Assembly (NCBI RefSeq): GCF_025264625.1 | Contig: NZ_CP093313.1 | Coordinates: 3,038,001 to 3,102,000, forward strand | DNA from: Occallatibacter riparius | GTDB lineage: Bacteria > Acidobacteriota > Terriglobia > Terriglobales > Acidobacteriaceae | Direction of reading: 5' to 3' | Length of the DNA stretch: 64,000 nucleotides | Part shown: positions 8,745 through 17,236 of the stretch, piece by piece | Numbering within the stretch: the first letter of the stretch is position 1 | How the letters are laid out: every line of letters begins with the position of its first letter | Position numbers and translations under genes: made by a program | The notes under the pieces: model-generated | Seen by the model: the letters and a program-made list of their open reading frames with translations, nothing else | Databases searched by the model: none | What the model was told of the DNA's origin: nothing

Positions 8745-10424
8745 TTAATGCATCGATTTTTCAGGATCCACGTGATGAAACGTCACCTTGCGGAACAACC
8801 ATCCAACGATCGCGGCAAAGCCGGCGACGATCGCGCAGCCCAGGAAGATCTCAGTAAATGAGATGAGCAGCGCCTGTTGCATGACCAGGCTGTAGATGGA
8901 CGCGAGCGCGAGCGGCTTCCCGTTGGCCCATCCGAAGTGCATCCCAAAGTATCCCGTGAAGCTGTGCAGGTGCTGCTGCAGAGCAGGATCGGACGGATGA
9001 AGCGAATCGACCAACCGCGCCTGGTGGAATGTCGTTCGGCGTACTAACTCCGTAGAGGCGATAGCGATTCCGACCGATCCGCCAATGTTGCGCAGCAGGT
9101 TAAAAATGCCTGTCGCGTTCCCCATTTCTTCATTGCTTACAGTCGAAGTGCACATGTTGCCGATGGGCACAAATAGAAAGCTCATGCCGAAGCCCGTGGC
9201 GACGATAGGAATGAGCAGCGTGTAAGGCCCAATGCCGAGATTCAGCGAAGACAGCGCCAGCGAAGACAGACTGAAGATAACGAACCCGATGAAGAGCAGC
9301 CAGCGATTGTCGAAGCGCTGCGACAACAGCCCAACCATAGGCAAGCCACACATCGAGCCGAGACCGCGCGGCGCCACAATGATGCCCGCAGTGAGCGCAG
9401 TGTAGCCGAGGAGTTCCTGGTAGAAGAGCGGCACCATTGCGACCTGGATGTAGAGCACGAATCCGAGCAGGAAAATGAGAATGCACCCAATGCCGAAATT
9501 CCAGTTACGCGTGATGATGTGCAGGTCAACCAGTGGAGCCCGCGCGCGCCACGAGTGCACCACAAACCACACGAAGGACACGGCGAGAGTGACGGCCGCC
9601 CAGCGCACCCATGTGGAACTGAACCAGTCGACCTCCTGGCCTTTATCGAGGATGATCTGCAGGCAGCCCGTCCAAAGGCAGAGCAGTCCGAAACCGAGAT
9701 TGTCGAAGGGCCCAGCTTTGGCGTTCTTGATGTAATGCGGATCATGCACAAAGCGGCTGATCATGAAGATCGCCAGCAAGCCAACCGGAATGTTGATGTA
9801 GAACGCGTAGCGCCATGAGTATGCGTCGGTGAGCCAGCCGCCCAGCGTTGGACCCAGAACCGGCGCAACCACCACACCGAATCCATATACCGCCATGGCA
9901 GCCCCGCGCTTTTTCGGCGGGAAGCTTTCCAGCAGGATGGCCTGTGCGGTGGGCTGCAGCGCTCCGCCGCCTATGCCCTGCAGCACGCGCGCGATGAGTA
10001 GAAAAGCGAGCGACGGCGCCGCGCCGCACATGAACGACGAAACGATGAACAACACCACGCACGTAAGCAGAAACCGCTTGCGTCCGAAGCGCAGGCCGAA
10101 CCAGTTGCTGGCCGGAAGAACCACCGCATTCGCAATCAGGTATGTGGTGAGAACCCACGTGGCCTCGGAGTTCGACGCTCCCATCGATCCAGCAATGTTC
10201 GGCAGCGCGACGGATGCGATGGAGGTGTCGAGCACCTCCATGAATGTCGCCAGCATCACGCTGATTGCGACGATCCATGGATTTACCTGCGGGAAGCCAT
10301 CAATCGAAGCAGGCTTGCGCGGCGGCGGTGGTGGAGTGGCAGAAATCTCTGACGTTAATTGCGGCGGTTCCAGAACGCTCGCCACTGCCTGATTCCATCC
10401 TTGCCGCGCTCGACGGAGCGACAC
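8745..10424 (-). CDS. emrB: DHA2-family MFS drug efflux pump (EmrB/QacA type), copy 1
   Basis: About 559 aa with 14 predicted membrane segments. Conserved MFS features are the segment MEVLDTSIASVALP in helix 1, motif A GLRFGRKR, and motif C GPTLGGWLTD. DHA2 pumps use the proton gradient; with a periplasmic adaptor (EmrA) and TolC they export hydrophobic drugs across both membranes. The start is uncertain: GTG 10424 has no ribosome site; GTG 10385 is an alternative. It is closely similar to the pump at 61962-63584. A TolC-EmrA pair lies at 21-24 kb. The hairpin at 10501-10525 separates it from the ADOP gene upstream. Confidence 0.88.
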   Translation of the reverse strand: MSLRRARQGWNQAVASVLEPPQLTSEISATPPPPPRKPASIDGFPQVNPWIVAISVMLATFMEVLDTSIASVALPNIAGSMGASNSEATWVLTTYLIANAVVLPASNWFGLRFGRKRFLLTCVVLFIVSSFMCGAAPSLAFLLIARVLQGIGGGALQPTAQAILLESFPPKKRGAAMAVYGFGVVVAPVLGPTLGGWLTDAYSWRYAFYINIPVGLLAIFMISRFVHDPHYIKNAKAGPFDNLGFGLLCLWTGCLQIILDKGQEVDWFSSTWVRWAAVTLAVSFVWFVVHSWRARAPLVDLHIITRNWNFGIGCILIFLLGFVLYIQVAMVPLFYQELLGYTALTAGIIVAPRGLGSMCGLPMVGLLSQRFDNRWLLFIGFVIFSLSSLALSSLNLGIGPYTLLIPIVATGFGMSFLFVPIGNMCTSTVSNEEMGNATGIFNLLRNIGGSVGIAIASTELVRRTTFHQARLVDSLHPSDPALQQHLHSFTGYFGMHFGWANGKPLALASIYSLVMQQALLISFTEIFLGCAIVAGFAAIVGWLFRKVTFHHVDPEKSMH

Positions 10425-10500
10425 TTCAGGCTAGGTCGGAAAAGGGCCGCAGGGCTGTGCCGGGAATCACAAAAGGCAGAGAACAAGGTATAGGAAGGCG

Positions 10501-10525
10501 GGGGCCGCGGTCGCGGCGCGGCCCC
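10501..10525 (-). terminator. hairpin directly after the ADOP gene
   Basis: GGGGCCGC (10501-10508) and GCGGCCCC (10518-10525) form a perfect 8-bp GC-only stem with a 9-nt loop, 5 bp past the ADOP stop codon. No long U run follows, so termination strength is uncertain. Confidence 0.5.
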
Positions 10526-10529
10526 AGTC

Positions 10530-13190
10530 TCACTCCGCCCGGAGGGTTTGCATAGGGTCGGCTCGAGCAGCCCTGCGCGCCGGCACGTACGAAGCGAGCA
10601 GCGCAACCGCGGGCACCATGAGGATCACGCATCCGTATATGAGCGGGTCGGCAGTGCTCACGCCGTAAATCAGCGTCTGCATCACGCGGCCCAGGCTAAG
10701 CGCCAGCGCGACGCCGATAATGGTTCCCGGCACCGCGAGCTTTGCGCTGTGAACGAGCACCATCCGCAGGAGATCGCCGCGCTGAGCGCCGAGCGCGACC
10801 CTGAGGCCGAACTCAGTACTCCGCTGCGCGACGGTGTATGCAATCACTCCGTAAGCGCCGATACCGGCGAGCACCACGGCGAGCGCGGCGAAAAGTCCCA
10901 CCAGCACAAACGTAAATCGCGGCGTCGAGATCGATGCGTCCGCAACCTGATTCATCAGCTTGATGTCGGCCACGGCCAACTCTGGATCGAGTTGGTGCAC
11001 CGCGTTGCGCAATCCATCCGCCACCTGACGCGGATCGGATTGCGTGCGAATGGCGATCGACATATCGGACTCCGACGCTTGGTACTCCGACCACCAGAAG
11101 GCCGGTTCGGCCGCAGGACTGTTGGGCTGGTCTTTCACATCGCCCACCACGCCAACCACAGTCATCCAGTCCTCATCCTTCTTGGGGTTGTCTTCGAAGC
11201 TGATGCGCCTTCCGATAACGTCTTCGCCGGGCCAGTACTTCTGCGCCATGGCCCAGTTGATGATGAGCACCCACGGCGCGCCCTTCTTATCGGCCTCCGT
11301 AAAGAAGCGCCCCTCGAGCAGCGGAATCCCCATGGCGCTAAAGTAGCCTGGAGTGGCCATGTGATACCGCGCGTGAGTCTCATTGTGCGGGTCGGGCTTC
11401 TTCCCCTCGATAGTCCATCCGCCGTTGTTTTCGTCGTAGCCTGTCCATGGCAGATCGCTGCCCGCGCCGGCGCTCACCACTCCAGGCAACTGGCTCAGCG
11501 TTGAGCTCAGCCGGCTGTAGAACTGCGCAGTCTGCTCGCCGGTCTTGTAGCGCTGGTGTGGAAGAGACAGGCTGGCGGTGAGCACGCGGTCTTCGCTGAA
11601 CCCCGGATTGAGATGGAGGAGATTCAGGAACGTCCGCAGCATCAGCCCCGCACCAATCAGAAGCACACATGCAAGGCTGACTTCTGCGACAACGAGCGCA
11701 TTGCGCAGGCGGTTCTGAGGGCGCGTGGCGGTAGAGCTTCGGCTGCCTTGCTGCAGACCGGTCTTCGGATCGGTGTGCGAAGCCTGCAGTGCAGGCGCGA
11801 GCCCAAACAAGATTCCAGTAAGAACACTGATCAGCAATGTGAATCCCAGCACAGGCCAGCTGACATGAATATCATGCGCGCGCGGGAAGTCAGCGGGCAG
11901 CAGCGAGACAAGACCGCGCACTCCGCCGAATGCCAGAGCCAGCCCGAGCACTCCGCCGGTGAGCGAGATGATCAAGCTCTCCGTGATGAGCTGGCGAATC
12001 ACGCGCAGCCTCGGCGCGCCCAGCGCCAGCCGTACGGCAATCTCACGCTGCCTCGCCGATGCTCGCGCCAGCAGCAGATTCGCCGCATTAGCGCAAGCGA
12101 TCAGCAGCACGATACCGACCGCGCCGAGCAAAACAAGAAGCATCCGTCGCGTATTGCCCACAACTTCGGAATAAAGCGGAATGAGAAGGACGCGCCAGCC
12201 GGTTCCGTCCGCGGAGTGCTCGCGACCAATCTGCGCCATGATGGCGTTCATCTCGTCGTGCGCCTGCTGAACGCTCACGCCCGCCTTCAGCCTCGCAATG
12301 CCTTCAATATAGTGCGAGCCGCGTTGGTTCGAGTTTCCCCCAAACGAGAACGGCCACCACACATCCACGCTTTCGCCATATGCAACCGAGTGATAGACGT
12401 TTCCCGGATGCTCAGTTCCCGGCGGCATCACACCAATCACTGTGAATGGTTGCATGTTGAGCGTGATCTTGCGCCCAATGATGTTAGGGTCGGCGCCAAA
12501 GCGCGTCCGCCAGAGACGGTCGCTCAGGACCACCTGCAATCCATTGCCGGGCACTTCGGCCTGGAAGTCGAACTCGCGCCCGAGCTGCGGATGGAGGCCC
12601 AGCACCCGGAAGTATCCGGAGGTGATGCCGAAGCCGTTCAAACGCACCGGCTCGCCATCGCCCGAAAGCTGCACGTCGCCGCGTGTGAATGCCGCCATCG
12701 ATTCGAACGAATGATTGCGTGCACGGAAATCGAGGAAGTCCCACGGGTTGAGCGGAAACTTCGGGAATTCCTGGCTCGTAAGGAATACCCGTACCAGGCG
12801 CTCGGGCTGATCGTAAGGCAAACGCTTGAGCAGCACTCCGTTGATCACGCTAAAAATGGCGCTGTTGGCCCCGATGCTGAGTGCGAGCGTCGCGATCATC
12901 ACAATCGCAAACGTGGGATTGGCCACGAGTTGGCGCAGCGCATACTTCGTGTCGTCGATGGTGAGTTCGATAAGGCCGGTGCCGCGCGCATCGCGGCAGT
13001 CTTCTTTCACCTGTTCGTGTCCGCCAAAAGATAGGCGGGCCTGGCGCTTAGCTTCCTGTTCTGACATGCCGGACCTCATGAGTTTCTCGACCTGACGATC
13101 GAAGTGAAAGCGAAGCTCTTCGTCGAGCTCGTCTTCGATCTGCTTGTGGTGAATCAGCGCGCGGGTGCGATAGCGGAGATCATCCAGCAT
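10530..13190 (-). CDS. ADOP-type ABC transporter permease, copy 1
   Basis: 886 aa from ATG 13190, chosen because AAGGAG lies 10 nt upstream and the ADOP N-terminal permease-prefix region begins here (MLDDLRYRTRALIHH). The architecture is a prefix with an acidic/basic helical segment (EDELDEELRFHFDRQ), one membrane helix, a MacB-like periplasmic domain, three helices (LLIACANAANLLLARA), then a second such half ending in the family tail RADPMQTLRAE. ADOP proteins are acidobacterial duplicated orphan permeases: FtsX/MacB-like but without an adjacent ATPase, and the substrate is unknown. The gene lies 16 bp behind padR and is probably controlled by it. Confidence 0.92.
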   Translation of the reverse strand: MLDDLRYRTRALIHHKQIEDELDEELRFHFDRQVEKLMRSGMSEQEAKRQARLSFGGHEQVKEDCRDARGTGLIELTIDDTKYALRQLVANPTFAIVMIATLALSIGANSAIFSVINGVLLKRLPYDQPERLVRVFLTSQEFPKFPLNPWDFLDFRARNHSFESMAAFTRGDVQLSGDGEPVRLNGFGITSGYFRVLGLHPQLGREFDFQAEVPGNGLQVVLSDRLWRTRFGADPNIIGRKITLNMQPFTVIGVMPPGTEHPGNVYHSVAYGESVDVWWPFSFGGNSNQRGSHYIEGIARLKAGVSVQQAHDEMNAIMAQIGREHSADGTGWRVLLIPLYSEVVGNTRRMLLVLLGAVGIVLLIACANAANLLLARASARQREIAVRLALGAPRLRVIRQLITESLIISLTGGVLGLALAFGGVRGLVSLLPADFPRAHDIHVSWPVLGFTLLISVLTGILFGLAPALQASHTDPKTGLQQGSRSSTATRPQNRLRNALVVAEVSLACVLLIGAGLMLRTFLNLLHLNPGFSEDRVLTASLSLPHQRYKTGEQTAQFYSRLSSTLSQLPGVVSAGAGSDLPWTGYDENNGGWTIEGKKPDPHNETHARYHMATPGYFSAMGIPLLEGRFFTEADKKGAPWVLIINWAMAQKYWPGEDVIGRRISFEDNPKKDEDWMTVVGVVGDVKDQPNSPAAEPAFWWSEYQASESDMSIAIRTQSDPRQVADGLRNAVHQLDPELAVADIKLMNQVADASISTPRFTFVLVGLFAALAVVLAGIGAYGVIAYTVAQRSTEFGLRVALGAQRGDLLRMVLVHSAKLAVPGTIIGVALALSLGRVMQTLIYGVSTADPLIYGCVILMVPAVALLASYVPARRAARADPMQTLRAE

Positions 13191-13206
13191 GGCTTCACGC
13201 TCCTTC

Positions 13207-13536
13207 TCAGGCGCCTTCCAGAACCTGTTCGACAGCGACGGCAAGCTTGCGCCACGCCTCGGTCTCCGCATCCAGCTGCTTCCTCCCCGTGCGCGTGAGC
13301 TCGTAGTACTTGGCGCGGCGATTGTTATCGGATGTGCCCCACTCAGCCTTAATCCACCCGCGGCGCTCCAGACGATGCAGCGCGGGATAGAGCGACCCCT
13401 GCTGGATGCTGAGCACCTCGCTGGAGACCTGCTGCACGCGTTCTGAGATGGCCCAACCATGCTGCGGTCCAGGCAAAAGAGTACGCAGGATAAGCAGGTC
13501 GAGCGTGCCCTGCGGAAGTTCGATGCGTCCAGTCAA
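13207..13536 (-). CDS. PadR-family transcriptional regulator, copy 1
   Basis: 109 aa, starting with TTG at 13536; AGGGGA five bases upstream decides this start. It has a winged-helix domain with the family core [23 protein letters not shown] and [17 protein letters not shown], then a short C-terminal dimerisation helix. PadR proteins are usually repressors released by a small ligand. Its own upstream region (13550-13591) carries an 11-bp inverted repeat with the same TGTAGA core found before the second padR, so autoregulation together with the ADOP gene is likely. Confidence 0.92.
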   Translation of the reverse strand: MTGRIELPQGTLDLLILRTLLPGPQHGWAISERVQQVSSEVLSIQQGSLYPALHRLERRGWIKAEWGTSDNNRRAKYYELTRTGRKQLDAETEAWRKLAVAVEQVLEGA

Positions 13537-13549
13537 AACCGTCCCCTTT

Positions 13550-13591
13550 CACTTCTACAAGTGGAGAGTAATACGACCTGTTGTAGAAGTG
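13550..13591 (-). promoter_or_regulatory. candidate PadR operator and promoter
   Basis: CACTTCTACAA (13550-13560) and TTGTAGAAGTG (13581-13591) are perfect inverted repeats, 31 bp centre to centre (three helical turns). On the - strand a TTGCAC box lies at the outer end and TATTAC follows about 15 bp later, so the repeat arms overlap the presumed promoter. That fits repression by the PadR encoded directly downstream. Confidence 0.65.
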
Positions 13592-13671
13592 CAAGGGGAA
13601 ACTCAGAGCCCAGGATAGAAGAGCGTGGGGAATCTGTGTGTCAATCGAGCGAGCCAGCGCATGAGATCTCC

Positions 13672-16326
13672 TTACTCGGTGCGAAGCGCCTGCATGGGAT
13701 CGATGCGGCTTGCGCGCCACGCCGGCAGCATGCAGGCAATTCCGGCGACAACCAGAAGGGTTGCCGCGACGGCGGTATAGATGCCCGCATCCAGCGGCTT
13801 CGTATCGAAAAGCATGGAAGCGATGAGGCGGCCTGTTGCTGCCGATCCCGCGAGACCCAGCACCAGGCCGATCAGTGCAGGCCGCAGTCCGTCGAGTAGC
13901 ATGAGGCGCATCACCTGCTTCCGCGGCGCGCCCAGCGCCATGCGAATCCCGATCTCCCCAGTTCGCTGCGTAACCAGATAAGCAAGCACACCATAGAGAC
14001 CGGCTCCTGCAAGAATGAGAGCAATGACCGCGAAGCTCAGGATGAGCAGTGAGTCGAACTGTGAGTCAATCGTCGATTTTGCGATACTCTCACGGAACGT
14101 CATGACGTTCGAGACTGGCAGATCGCGATCGAGCCGCCCCACTACGTTCTCAATCGGCATTGCCAGCGACTCAACATTTCTCCCTCGCACGAAGATTGTT
14201 GCCCCGGTCCAGTCGTGCCCATACAGCGGCATATACATGGTGGGCTTGGGTGGCTCGTGGATATCCCACCGTACGTCGCCCACTACGCCGATGATTTCGT
14301 AAACGTCTTTGTTATATCCGAAGTGCAGGTGTTTCCCGATTGGATCCTGACCGGGGAACAACTGTTGCGCGGTAGAAAGAGATATCAACGCCACATCAGA
14401 CCGCGAGAGGCGTTCGTCAGATGTGAAGATGCGTCCTCGCAGCAGCGGGATTTGAGCAGCGGCGAAATAGCCTGGGTCCGCGGCCCGCCGATGTATGTCG
14501 AGTAGGTCTTCCTGGCGTCGGGGCTGCTCGAGGGTATCCGCGAGCGAGTCGCCGCCCCAGCCCTGGCCGGGCGCAGTGCTGACCAGGCCGGCTGCTTCCA
14601 CTCCCGGAAGCGCGCGCACTCCGGCGATCAGCTGTTCAAAAAATGCGACCTGCTGCACCTCTTCCTTGTAACGCGACTCCGGCAGGCTCACGTGCAATCT
14701 GAGTGCATTGTTAATGGGAATGCCCAGGTCGGTGGTGCGTAACCGCTGATAACTCTTGAGCAGGAGACCAGCCCCGGCCAACAGTACGACCGTGAGGCTG
14801 ACTTCCAGGACAAGCAGAACCCTTCGCAGCGTGGCGCGCTGATGGCTGCCGCGATTCGCTCGCGACGACTCCTGCAGTGCGCTGAGCAGTCTCTTCCCAT
14901 CTGCGCCCAGCGCGGAAATCAGCCCCGCGAACAGTGCGCAGGATGCAATCGCCGCAATCGTGAACAGCGCCACACCACCGTCGATGCGGATCGACTCGAC
15001 GCGGTTCATGTCGGGGCGCATCTTCACAAGCAACTGCAGCGCAGCCCAGGAGATGCCGATCCCCACGGCTCCCGCCATTACCGAGATGAGAAGGCTCTCT
15101 GTCAGGCGCTCGCGCATCAGGCGCATGCGGCCGCCGCCAAGAGCGGTGCGGATGGCCATCTCCTTGCCCCGGGCGGCCGTGCGCGCAATCAAGAGGCTGG
15201 CTACGTTCATGCATGCGATGAGGAGCACGCAGCCGGTGGCGGCCAGCAGAGCGTAAAGTGGAGTTTTGTAATCGTGAACCGCGTCGTCGAGCATGGAGCG
15301 GCCATTGACGGCGCCGTTGACTCCTCCAGCCGCGTGCTCCTTCTTGATCTGAGCCTGCACCGCGCCCAACTGCGCAAGCACGGATTGAAGCGTTACTCCG
15401 GGCTTCAGACGCGCCATCACAATTCCTTCGTGATCGTCGTACGCCTTCAGGAGAGCCTCGGGGAACTCGTGCCCAACGGGCGTCCAAACTTGGACAGTAT
15501 TGCCGCCGAATGCACTGTTGAACAGAAACGACGCAGGAAGAACTCCGACCACCGTGTAAGGTTTTGCATCGAGCCAGATGGTCTTGCCCACGATTGCGGG
15601 GTCCCCGGCATAACGGCGGCGCCAGAATGCATCGCTCAGCATTACAGTCGATTGCGCACTATGCTCATCGTCTGCCTCAGCGAATGTGCGGCCCAGTGCC
15701 GGCTGCACACCAAGAAGCGAGAACAGATTCCAGGAGCAGAATCCGGCGTCGATGCGTTCGGGGAGCTTTCCGCCTTCCGCGGAAACGTTGTAGTTCTGGA
15801 ATGGCGATACCAGGGCCATCTGTTCCACGCCTGTAGCGGCGCGCTGCCACTCGGAAAAGCTTCCGGCCGCAACAGGGTTGAACATTCCCAAACCTTCGCT
15901 GGCAGACCGCTCATACAGGGTGACCAGGCGCTCCGGATCAGAGTAGGGAAGCGGCTTCAACAGCACGCCCCGCACGATCGTGAACAGCGCGACATTAGCG
16001 CCGATTCCGAGTGCCATGACGAGAATCGCAATCACCGTGAAGCCGGGCGTGCGCAGCAGCGTGCGGCAGCCGATGCGAACATCGTGCAGGAGAGACTCGG
16101 CGGCCGCCCAGTTCCATGTGTCGTGCGCCTGGTCGCGCAGCAGCGCGGGATTGCCGAAGGTGCGCAGCGCGGCGGCCCGGGCAGACTCATCGCTCATGCC
16201 ACGCGCGGTGTTCTCAGCAATCTGCCGGTCGAGATGGTCGCGCAACTCCGCGTCCAACTCGCGATGCGCCCTGTTGCGCGAGAACAGCATCCGGAACTGC
16301 ACACCCAATCGGCTCAGCCATCGCAT
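13672..16326 (-). CDS. ADOP-type ABC transporter permease, copy 2
   Basis: 884 aa from ATG 16326, preceded by AGGTGA about six bases upstream. It begins MRWLSRLGVQFRMLF and has the ADOP prefix (AHRELDAELRDHLDRQ), two MacB-like periplasmic domains and two sets of membrane helices (VLLIACMNVASLLIAR in the first), and ends RIDPMQALRTE, the same tail type as copy 1. No ATPase gene is adjacent. It follows its padR by about 65 bp, which contain TGTCCCT-type low-complexity repeats. Divergence from copy 1 is considerable, so this is an old duplication or independent acquisition, not a recent copy. Confidence 0.92.
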   Translation of the reverse strand: MRWLSRLGVQFRMLFSRNRAHRELDAELRDHLDRQIAENTARGMSDESARAAALRTFGNPALLRDQAHDTWNWAAAESLLHDVRIGCRTLLRTPGFTVIAILVMALGIGANVALFTIVRGVLLKPLPYSDPERLVTLYERSASEGLGMFNPVAAGSFSEWQRAATGVEQMALVSPFQNYNVSAEGGKLPERIDAGFCSWNLFSLLGVQPALGRTFAEADDEHSAQSTVMLSDAFWRRRYAGDPAIVGKTIWLDAKPYTVVGVLPASFLFNSAFGGNTVQVWTPVGHEFPEALLKAYDDHEGIVMARLKPGVTLQSVLAQLGAVQAQIKKEHAAGGVNGAVNGRSMLDDAVHDYKTPLYALLAATGCVLLIACMNVASLLIARTAARGKEMAIRTALGGGRMRLMRERLTESLLISVMAGAVGIGISWAALQLLVKMRPDMNRVESIRIDGGVALFTIAAIASCALFAGLISALGADGKRLLSALQESSRANRGSHQRATLRRVLLVLEVSLTVVLLAGAGLLLKSYQRLRTTDLGIPINNALRLHVSLPESRYKEEVQQVAFFEQLIAGVRALPGVEAAGLVSTAPGQGWGGDSLADTLEQPRRQEDLLDIHRRAADPGYFAAAQIPLLRGRIFTSDERLSRSDVALISLSTAQQLFPGQDPIGKHLHFGYNKDVYEIIGVVGDVRWDIHEPPKPTMYMPLYGHDWTGATIFVRGRNVESLAMPIENVVGRLDRDLPVSNVMTFRESIAKSTIDSQFDSLLILSFAVIALILAGAGLYGVLAYLVTQRTGEIGIRMALGAPRKQVMRLMLLDGLRPALIGLVLGLAGSAATGRLIASMLFDTKPLDAGIYTAVAATLLVVAGIACMLPAWRASRIDPMQALRTE

Positions 16327-16391
16327 ACCGCTCACCTCGTCTCCTCGTAGTTGTCTTTGTCCCTTTGTCCCTCGGTCCCTTGTCCCTGTTG

Positions 16392-16721
16392 TCACGCTTC
16401 GCTGACGATGAGGTTGATAGCGGCGGAGAGGCGGCTCCAGTTGGCGGACTCGGCATCCATCTGCTTGCGGCCGGCGGCGGTCAGCGAATAGAACTTCGCC
16501 TGGCGCCCGGTCTCGCTTTCGTCCCATTTGGCCTTGATCCAACCCTGCTGCTCCAGGCGATGGAGCGCTGGATAGAGCGAGCCCTGCTGCACCTGGAGCA
16601 CTTCGCCCGACATCTGCTGGATGCGCTTGGCAATAGCCCAGCCGTGCATCGGCTCTAGGGCGATGGTCTTGAGAATGAGAAGGTCGAGAGTGCCTTGAAC
16701 GAGATCGCTCGGTTTACCCAT
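16392..16721 (-). CDS. PadR-family transcriptional regulator, copy 2
   Basis: 109 aa, the same length as copy 1. Winged helix with [19 protein letters not shown] and [17 protein letters not shown], then a C-terminal helix. No Shine-Dalgarno precedes ATG 16721. Instead a near-consensus promoter ends 8 nt before it, predicting a leaderless mRNA. The upstream 55 bp hold an inverted repeat and a 22-bp direct repeat with the TGTAGAT core, so it probably represses itself and the ADOP gene downstream. Confidence 0.92.
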   Translation of the reverse strand: MGKPSDLVQGTLDLLILKTIALEPMHGWAIAKRIQQMSGEVLQVQQGSLYPALHRLEQQGWIKAKWDESETGRQAKFYSLTAAGRKQMDAESANWSRLSAAINLIVSEA

Positions 16722-16729
16722 GCCTAGAT

Positions 16730-16785
16730 TATCTACACTCCGTGTTGTAGATAGTCAAGGTATTTGTTGTAGATCGTCAAGGTAT
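16730..16785 (-). promoter_or_regulatory. PadR copy 2 promoter with phased TGTAGAT operators
   Basis: On the - strand, -35 TTGACT (16753-16758) and -10 TAGATA (16730-16735) are separated by exactly 17 bp. TATCTACA (16730-16737) and TGTAGATA (16746-16753) form an inverted repeat with an 8-bp spacer over the -10/spacer region. A 20-bp unit starting GTTGTAGAT at 16744-16763 recurs at 16766-16785 with one change, a 22-bp period (two helical turns). Confidence 0.75.
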
Positions 16786-16789
16786 GTTT

Positions 16790-16890
16790 CGGCAGGCAAC
16801 ACGCAACAGGGAACAGGGAACAGGGAAAAGGGGCACGTACCAAATCTCGGCCACGACTCCCTAATCAGTAATCCCTACTCCCTACTCCCT
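16790..16890. repeat. low-complexity GGGAACA / TCCCTAC heptad repeats
   Basis: Several imperfect heptads (AACAGGG... then CCCTACT...) occupy the gap between the padR and small-membrane-protein genes. Related strings appear at about 17200-17230, 44074-44185 and 48372-48400. Confidence 0.6.
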
Positions 16891-16897
16891 GTCTTTT

Positions 16898-17137
16898 TCA
16901 CTCCTCGTGTTTGCGGCTGCGCTTCCACTCTGCAACCAGTTCCGATTCGTCCTGCCGCGGAGTCCAGAAGCGGGACACAGCAATGCCGGCGCATATCAGC
17001 ACGAGCCCTATAGAAATATCACGCGTCGGAACCGCATGCCATGCGATGTAGGGAATGGGCACATCAAGCCCCATGGCGAGAAAGAAGGCTCCTGCAGCAA
17101 TAAGCAGCGCGACCACCGGCGTCCTGATAAATGGCAT
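16898..17137 (-). CDS. small two-helix membrane protein
   Basis: 79 aa with an excellent AGGAGG site 8 nt before the ATG. Two hydrophobic segments (about residues 7-25 and 41-56) are followed by a charged cytoplasmic tail (ESELVAEWKRSRKHEE). I recognise no family. Its neighbours are low-complexity repeats on both sides and ppk1 upstream on the same strand. Confidence 0.75.
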   Translation of the reverse strand: MPFIRTPVVALLIAAGAFFLAMGLDVPIPYIAWHAVPTRDISIGLVLICAGIAVSRFWTPRQDESELVAEWKRSRKHEE

Positions 17138-17236
17138 GGAGAAATACCTCCTGGCCGTTCCCTGAGCGGACGCCGGTATCGTAGCAGAGATCAGGGAAAA
17201 AGGAGTAGGGAACAGAGAATAAGGAGCAGAACTGCC

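Noticed and set aside
10530..16326. MacAB-type complete ABC exporter
   Set aside because: Neither permease has an adjacent ATPase gene, and both have the ADOP prefix and tail.
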